Assembly: GCA_903872345.1 (NCBI GenBank)
Contig: CAIQKM010000126.1
Span: 1-64,000 of the forward strand
Direction of reading: 5' to 3'
DNA length: 64,000 nt
Source: an uncultured Verrucomicrobia subdivision 3 bacterium
GTDB taxonomy: Bacteria > Verrucomicrobiota > Verrucomicrobiia > Limisphaerales > UBA11358
Shown: positions 28,001 through 37,000 of the stretch, piece by piece
Layout: each line of letters starts with the position of its first letter
Numbering within the stretch: the first letter of the stretch is position 1
Position numbers and translations under genes: made by a program
The notes under the pieces: model-generated
Databases searched by the model: none
Seen by the model: the letters and a program-made list of their open reading frames with translations, nothing else
What the model was told of the DNA's origin: nothing

Positions 28001-31000
28001 TCCTTTAGTCCGGGCGTAGGCGCCAATGATGCCGTGTTCAGCATTGGGGTGCAGACCGACAACCGGATTGTGCTGGGCGGTGAGTTCACGCTGGCCAGCG
28101 GCGTAACCCGCAACCGGATCACCCGTTTGAATCCGGACGGTTCGGTGGATCCGACCATCAACTTCGGCTACGGTGCGAACAGTTTCGTCTCCGCCATCGC
28201 CATTCAGGAAGACATCATTACCGGCTATCCCACGAATGTGCCGGATGAGAAGATCATCATCGGCGGCGGGTTCACCACTTACAACGGCGACAACCACCAG
28301 CATTTGGCCCGCATATATGGCGGTTCGATTGGCGGTTCCGGCGCCTTCCAGTTTACGCAGGCCAATTACTCGGTGCATGAAACCGGCACCAACATTGTCG
28401 TCACGGTGGTCCGCACCGGCGGTACCAGCGGCACGAACTTCGACGGCACCGGCGACGTCTATGTGCCCTTCGCCACCAGCAATATCACCGCCGTGGCGGG
28501 CATCAATTATGCCGGCTTGGTGACCAACCTCGATTTCCCGGAAGGCGAAATTCAGCAGAATGTCACCATCCCCGTATATGACGATGGTGTCGTAACCCCG
28601 GACCTGCAACTCAGCCTGAACCTGTCCGACCCGGCCACGGATCCGAATCCGCCGTCCGAAATTGGTCTTCAGCCGATTGCCTGGCTGACTATCATCAATG
28701 ACGACTCCGCCGTTGCCTTTGCCTCACCGAACTACTCCGTGGCCAAGAACATTGTGAGCGGCGTGGCGCAGGTGAACATTATCCGCCTCGGGGGCACCAA
28801 TTCCACCTCCACGGTTTCCTTCACCACCCTGACCAATGGCACGGCCACCATCGGCACGGATTACACGCCCGTCAGCCAGACGGTGGTGTTCAGTCCGGGC
28901 GTTTCCAATGTCGTGGTTCCCATTCCGATCAACAACAATAACATTGTGGAAGGCAATCGCACGGTGCCTTTGCTGCTGACCAATGCCGTGGGCACCACGC
29001 TGGTTAATCCGACCAATGCCACGCTGACGATCATTGACACGGTGAATGCGCCAGGTCAGTTGAGCTTCTCCGCCACCAATTACACGGTGACCGAAGGCGG
29101 CGGTGTTGGTTTTACGAATGCCTACATCACGGTCGTTCGCTCCTACGGTTCCTCGGGTTCCGTCTCGGTCCAGTTCAAGACGGCGGATGGTACGGCGCTG
29201 TCCGGTTCCAAATATATTACCACCAACGGAGTGCTGAGCTTCGGGGCCGGTGAAACGACCAAGTCCTTCCCGGTGCAGGTGCTGAACACCCCCACGGCGG
29301 AAGGGCCGGAGCTGTTCTCCGTCATTCTGACGAATGCCACCGGCGGGGCCAGTCTGACGTCGCCCACCAACGCCACGGTCACGATTCTCAACACGAACAC
29401 GGGCATTGCCTTTGCGCTGGCCACCAATTATGTCACCGAGCCTTACGGCACGGCCGCCGGGTCGGTGGTCTTGAACGTGATGCGTTATAACAACACGAAC
29501 GGTACGTCCACCGTCCAATTTACCACCACGGACGGCACGGCGGTGGCTGGCACTAATTACGTGGCGTACAGCAGCCAACTGACGTTCGCTCCCGGCCAGT
29601 CGCTCATCGCTGTCCCCATCACGCTGCTTTATGATCCGCTGGTGACCGGCGATCTGACCTTTACGGCCAGTCTGTCGAGCCCCAGCACTGACGCCCAGTT
29701 GACCACGCCGATTTTGGCCACGGTGGTGATCCACGATGTCAACGCCGGAATCAGCTTCGTCAAGTCGGCGCAGAATGCCTACAAGACTTCCGGCGGGGCG
29801 GTTATCAATGTTTTCAACTCCAATCCTTCGGCCAACCCGGTGACGGTCAACTACGCCACCGGCGGCGGATCGGCTGTTCCTGGCGTGGACTATACGGCCG
29901 CCAGCGGCACGCTCACCTTTACCGGCGGCCAGACCAATGCCACCTTTATCGTGCCGATTATTGCCAACAATCTGGTGCATACCAACCGGTCCTTTGGCAT
30001 CGCTCTTTCGGCGCCTTCCGCCCGCGGCGTATTGCTGGCACCCACTACCGAAACAGTGACCATCATTGGTACGAATACGCCGTACGGATTGAGTTTCTCC
30101 AGCCCCTTGGTCATTTCCGGCGATTGGGGCAAAACCAATTCAGATAATACCACCGGTTCGCCGGAAATTGGGGATCCGCTCATTGCCGGCACCACGGCCA
30201 ATCATGTGGTCTGGTTCCAATGGACGCCCACCAACAGCGGGTCGGTTACGTTTGACACCATCGGCAGTGTGGATGATACCAATTTTGTTTATACTCTGGA
30301 TACCGTCATGGCGGTGTTTACCGGCACCAGCCTGTCCAGTTTGAACCAGATTGCCGCCAATGACGATATCTTCCCGAATTACCAATATAACGCCATTGGT
30401 CAGCAGTACTATAACCTTAATTACCAGTATTATAATTATAGTTTTTCTGGCGGAGTATTTAGCATCACCAATTATTCCCTGCCCTTAGCCACTCCGATTC
30501 GGGATCAAGCTTATTACCAGCCTTATAGTGGACCGAGTAAGGTGACGTTTAACGCGGTTCGGGGTACAACCTATTTCATCGGTGTGGATACGAAGGTTTC
30601 GTCCAGCACCAACCTTGTTACGGGAAGAATTGTGTCATCCGGCCTTGGCGGAGTTGTTACCACTCCGTCCACGGGGTTGATTTCGTTGAATTGGGCCTTG
30701 CATCCGTCCGGCGTCTTCCGCTTCGCCTCGGAAAATGCGGATTTGACGGGTTTGACCTATTCAAACAACCAATCCATGCTGCTCCACGAAGTTTCCCAAA
30801 ATGAAACGACACGGCAGGGTGGCGGTCTTGATCCCGCCCGTTATGATACCACGCTGAAGATCAATTATCAGTTTGATGTCCTCGGGGCGATAGTAAAGGT
30901 GACCCGTGTTGCCGGATCCTCCGGTCGGGTTCAGGTCAACTATACCACGATGTCCATCACCAATGATGCCTACTTGGTTTCGACGAATCCCTTGCCCGGT

Positions 31001-34000
31001 AACATCGCAGGAATTGGTAATAATCCTTTTCTGGTGAACCCCACCTATTTGGCAAACGGCGACCAGGTGGCTGTGGCCGGGTCGGATTATACCCCTGTCA
31101 GCGGCACTCTGACCTTTGATGATTCGGAAATGAGCAAGACCATTTTCATTCCGATAATCAATAACAGCACCACTACCGGTGGTGGCGGTGGTAATCTCAA
31201 TTCTGGCGTTAACCGGGATTTCCTTGTGGTGCTGACGAATGCAACCTTGGATGTGGCAGAGTCTTCGGATGTCCAACCTCCCCGGCTCGATAATACCTAC
31301 AACCAGATGGTGGTTCGAATTCTCGACACGGATATTGATCCCATGGGCCCATCCTTCACGAGCGGGAGCGTAACCAATGTCGTCGTGGTGGGCGGAACTT
31401 TGGTAACCAACGTGTCAACGAACACGGTGTTCAATCTGACTCCTACCAATTCGGTGTTTAACTTCATGAAGTCCCATTTCCGGGTTACCCGGGATGTTGG
31501 CAGTTATTATAACGGCACCCCGGTGACGGTTTACGTTAACCGCAGCGGCACGAACCAGGCGGCTTCCCCCACCGTTTATTGGAACGTAAACAGCTATTAT
31601 TTGGATCATGTTGATTCGTTGCGCAATAATGAGTTCCCCTTGCAACCGGGCTCTGACTATGCCACGCCAGATCCTGCTAATTCGGGCGGGGTGGCGGGAT
31701 TGGTGCCCGATTTCATTTTCCCGGGTGGCTACAGCGGTTCATTGACTTGGGGGGCCAAGGATTTCTATTCCAAACCCATTTCCTTCAATGTCTATGACAA
31801 TGGAATGCAGCAGTTCAACGAGGACTTCGTGATCACCCTCTATGAGATTGACAGCAATGGCAATGAATTTCCCTGTGGCATGGTGAACCAGTGTACGGTC
31901 ACCATTCTGGCGGCGGACAATCATCCGCCGGCGGGTTCCGTGGATGAAAACTACAATGCGGACTTTAGCTATAACATGGTGCAACCGTTCCCGACCGTGC
32001 CGCCGCAGATGAGCCATCCTGGTACGGACGGCGAAGTTTACGGTCTGGCGGTTCAGCCGGACAACAAGACGGTTTTGGTGGGCGACTTTTTCTCGTATGA
32101 CCTTTCAACCCGGAATTGCATTGCCCGGGCCAATACCGATGGCACGCTGGATACCACGTTTAATCCCGGCTCCGGCGCCAATGACTCCATTACCTGCATT
32201 ACGCTGTCCACGAACAACGAACTGGTTATTGGCGGTAATTTCACCGCCTACAATGGTTCGTTCCGCAGCCGGATTGCCTTGGTAAATGCCAACGGTATAT
32301 TGGATACCAGCTTTAATCCCGGTCAGGGCTTTAACGGCACGGTCAACGCCATCCTGCAACAGCCGAATGGCCAGTTGCTGGTGGGTGGTGATTTCACCGC
32401 CTACAATGGCCGGACCAAGAATTACCTGGCCCGGTTGAATATGGACGGTTCTCTGGACACGTCCTTTGATGCCGGTACCAACCTGAATGCGGCGGTCTAT
32501 GCCATCGGTTTGCAATCCAACGGCCAGATCGTGGTCGGTGGTGATTTCACCTTGGTGAACGGCGTGGTCGGTCAGAACTACATTGCCCGCCTCTCCACCA
32601 ACGGCACGTTTGATGCCTCGTTTGATCCCGGCTCCGGGGCCAATGCTCCCATCTTCACTCTTGGCATCCAGCCGGATGATTCGATTGTGGCCGGCGGTGA
32701 ATTCACCCAGGTGAACGGCCAGCCCAAGAACAGCATTGTTCGGCTGACGCCCAATGGCTACATCGATCCCACCTTCTATTGTGGCACCGGGGTTGATGGT
32801 CCGATTTATAGCATCGTACTGAACACGAATGTCATTTATTCCACCAGCAACAATTTGTACTCGGTGCTCAGCACGAACATTATTGTTCAGACCAACTTCA
32901 CCTTCTATGTAGGCGGTGCGTTCACCGCTTATAATGGCACCCATCGCCTCGGTTTCGCCCGGATTAACAACGACGGCACCTTGGACACCACCTTCCTCGA
33001 CACCGCTTATAACGAATTCGCCGGCCTGCCCCGTGAACGTTATGCCGATCCGTTGGGCACGGTCGTGGCTTGCGGTCTCCAAAGCGACGGGAATGTCATG
33101 ATTGGCGGCACGTTTGAACGCGTCGGCGGCGGTCAGTCGGATGACTATGATGTCCGCCCCGACAACTTGGACACCAATGGCTTCGTCGTATATCAACAAT
33201 ATGGCGGCACCATCACTCCGAACGCCCGCGGTCGCGAAGGCATCCGCAATCGCAGCAACATTGCGCGTTTGGTTGGCGGCGCCACCCCGGGACCGGGCAA
33301 CGTCGGCCTGTTATACCCGAACTACACCATCAACAAGAGCCAGTCGCCGATGTATGTGAGTCTGGTCCGTAACAACGGTTTCCTGGGCAATGCCGGCGTC
33401 AATTTCTCGGTTACGCCGGGCCTGGCCCTGCCGGGCCAGGATTATTCCTATCAAAATAATGCTCCGTACTATGGCGTGGATTGGGAATATCGGCAGCCTT
33501 CCCGCATGCATAGTGACGGGTTGTTTGGCACGAACGGATTCCCCGAGGACGCCTTTGGCTCATACTGGTCCGGGGCTTCCTCTGATCTTGGCACACTGCT
33601 GGTCAATATTCTGGACAACACCAATTCCCTCAGCAACCTGAATGCCACGTACACCGTGGCCAACCCGGCCAGCGACCAGTTCTATCTTGGCGGCGAAGAC
33701 ATCGCCCTCGGCGTGGGGTTGGGCGTGGCCGCGTCTCCGCTGACACTCATTGACGATCACCATGCGTCCGGCACGTTCAGCTTTGCCAACTCCAGCTATA
33801 CGGCCAACGGCCAGACCGCGCCGGTGGCGGTAACCCGCACCAACGGAACGTATGGCCTGGTGTCCCTGACCTATGCCACCACCACCAACGGCAGCACGGC
33901 TTCGGCAAACAGCGATTATGTGCCGGCCATAGGTACAATTACCTTCCAGCCGGCCGATACAAGCCGGTCTTTCGCGATTCAGGTGCTGAATACGAATTAT

Positions 34001-37000
34001 ACGACTCCGGTGGAAAAATACGTTAACCTGATCCTGTATAATATCAATCCGCCGGTGAACGGTCTCGCTTCACTGGGCCTGACGAATGCCACTTTGCGGA
34101 TCATAAATCCGAACTTCCAGGGCTTCCTCGGATTTAACACGAATGTGTATCCCGCCGCCATCAGCGCCGGGTCGGTAAATGTCACCGTCGCCCGCACGGT
34201 TGGCAGCCTTGGCACGCTCACGGTGCAGTATGCCACCACCAATGGCACCGCCACCAATGGCATTGATTATATCGGTTCCACGAACACGCTGTCCTGGACG
34301 AGCGGCGATGTCTCGCCCCGCACGATCAGCATTCCGCTGCTGAACAACCATGTGATCGGTACCAGCAAGCAATTCGGCTTGGCCCTCTCCAATCCGACGC
34401 TGAATGGTTCGCCCGCCTCGGCCCTGTTTGCGACCAATGCAATCACGAATGCCGTGGTCGTCATCAATAACGACAACAACTACGGCAGCTTCCAGTTCAA
34501 TGCCGCCACTTACATTGTGAACGAACGCGGTGGCAACACCCTGGTGACCGTCCTGCGCAATGGCAGCACCAATGGCGCCGTGACCGTGCAATACGCCACC
34601 GCCAACAATACGGCCGTGGCCGGTATCAATTACACCCCCACCAACGGCACCCTTAGTTTTGCCCCCGGCCAGACGGCCGCGAGCTTCGCGGTTCAGGTGC
34701 GTGACGACGGCGTGGTGGATCCGCCCCCGGCCAGCTTCTACTTCAGCTTGAACCTGTCCAATCCGAGCACGGGCGCAACCTTGGGTTCGCAGACCAATTC
34801 CATTGTGGAAATTGTGGATGCCGAATCCTACAACCGTCCGCCCGGCTCCGGTGACACCACCTTCAATCCCGGCTCCGGCATGGATGGTGATATTTACGCA
34901 CTGGCGCTGCAATCCAGCGGCCAAATCGTGGCCGGCGGCAATTTCATCGGTGTGAACGGTGTTCCGGAAAATTATCTCGCCCGCCTGAATGTGGACGGTT
35001 CGCTGGATCGCGCCGGCTTCCTGTTCGGCCTCGCCGGCGCCGACGGCCCGGTGTATGCCCTGGCTGACCAGACCGACGACAAGATTCTGGCCGGTGGCAC
35101 CTTCGGTTCCATCAACGGGGTGGTATTGAACCGCATTGTCCGTCTGCAGACCGATGGCAACATTGACAGCGGTTTCAACCCCGGCGCCGGTGCCGATAAT
35201 ACGATTTATTCGCTGGCGGAAACCTTCGTTAACGGTCCCCGCAAGATTTATGCGGCCGGCGCGTTCAGCACCATGAATGGCTATCCCAGCCCGTACCTTG
35301 TCCGCTTGAACGACAATGGCACGATTGATACCACCTTCAACACCGGTACCGGTCCGAACTCCACGATTTACAGTGTGGCGGTTTATCCGACCAACTCGCC
35401 CTTCGCCGGCCAGTTGCTGATCGGCGGTCAATTCACCAACGTCAACAGTGTGCTGTCACCGTTCTTGGCCCGTCTGAATGTGAACGGCAGCTTGGACACT
35501 AACTTTAGTGCCAAGGTGAATATCGGTGGCACGGTTCGGGCCCTGGCAATTCAGGGTGACGGCGAGATTCTGATTGGTGGCGATTTTACCAATGTGAACA
35601 GCAAGGCCATCAACCGTATTGCCCGCCTCAATCCGGATGGCAGTCTGGATACGAACTTCACCGCCGGGGTCACCTCCGGCATCAACGGTACGGTAAATGC
35701 CATCGCCATCCAGGCGGATAACCGCATCATGGTCGCCGGTCAGTTTACGGTCGCCAACGGCGTCACCCGCAACAATATCACCCGCCTGATGCCCAACGGC
35801 GCGGTGGATCCGTCCATCAACTTTGGCGACGGCGCGAACGGCGCGGTCAAGGCGCTGGTCATCCAGCCCGGCGACCAGATGTCGGTCATTGCCGGCAGCT
35901 TCACCCAGTACAACGACCAGCCCGCCGGTCATATCGCCCGCATCTACGGCGGTTCCGAAACCGGCTCCGGCGCGTTTGATTTCAACCTGACCAGCTATAC
36001 CGTCCATGAAAACGGCATTCAGGCCCTGATCGGCGTCCGGCGCACGGGCGGCACCAGCGGCACCAATGCCGACGGTTCCGGCAGCGTCTCGGTTCACTTT
36101 GCCACGGCGGACAGCAATGCCGTCGCCGGGGTGAACTATATCGCGGTCAGCACGAACGTGGTGTTCCCGCCCGGTGAAGTGCTCAAGCAGATTCCCGTGA
36201 TGGTCATTGACGATTCCAACATCACGCCCAATCTGATTGTGAGCCTGAACCTGTCCAATCCGTCGGCGCAGACGGCCCTGGGCAACCAGCAACCCGCGAC
36301 CCTGACCATCATCAATGACGACTCCGCCGTGAAATTCGGTCTGGCCAACTATTCCGTGGCCAAGAACATCCTGACCGGCCTGGCGAACATTGATGTGGCC
36401 CGTATCGGCGGTTCCAGCGGCTACGCCTCGGTGAACTTCCAGACTACCACCAATGGCACGGCCATTGACGGCACGGACTTTGTCTCCACGAACCTGACGG
36501 TTTACTTCAACCCGGGCGACACGGATGTGGTGGTGCAGGTGCCCATCATTAACAACACGATCCCCGAGGGCAACCGCACCGTGGTCTTTGCGCTGACCAA
36601 TGCCACCGGTTCACTGCTCTATGCGCCGACCAACGCGGTCCTGACGATTGTTGACACCGTTCAGGCGCCCGGACAGTTGTTCCTCGCGTCCAGCAATTAT
36701 GTGACCTCCTCGGGCGCCGGTACCGCTTACTTGACCGTCTTGCGCACCAATGGTTCCTCGGGAGCCGTTTCGGTGAACTATGCGACCGTCGCAGGCACGG
36801 CCCAACCTGGCGTGGATTACGGCACCGTCAATGGCACCGTCACCTTCAATGATGGTGACACCAGCGAGAATATTGCGATCCCGATCATCAATAACTCGTC
36901 GGTGCAGGGATCGGTCAACCTGTCAGTCTTCCTGTCCAACCCGAGCGGCGGGGCTTCGCTGCTCCAACCGACGAACGCGTTGCTGACGATTATTAATACA

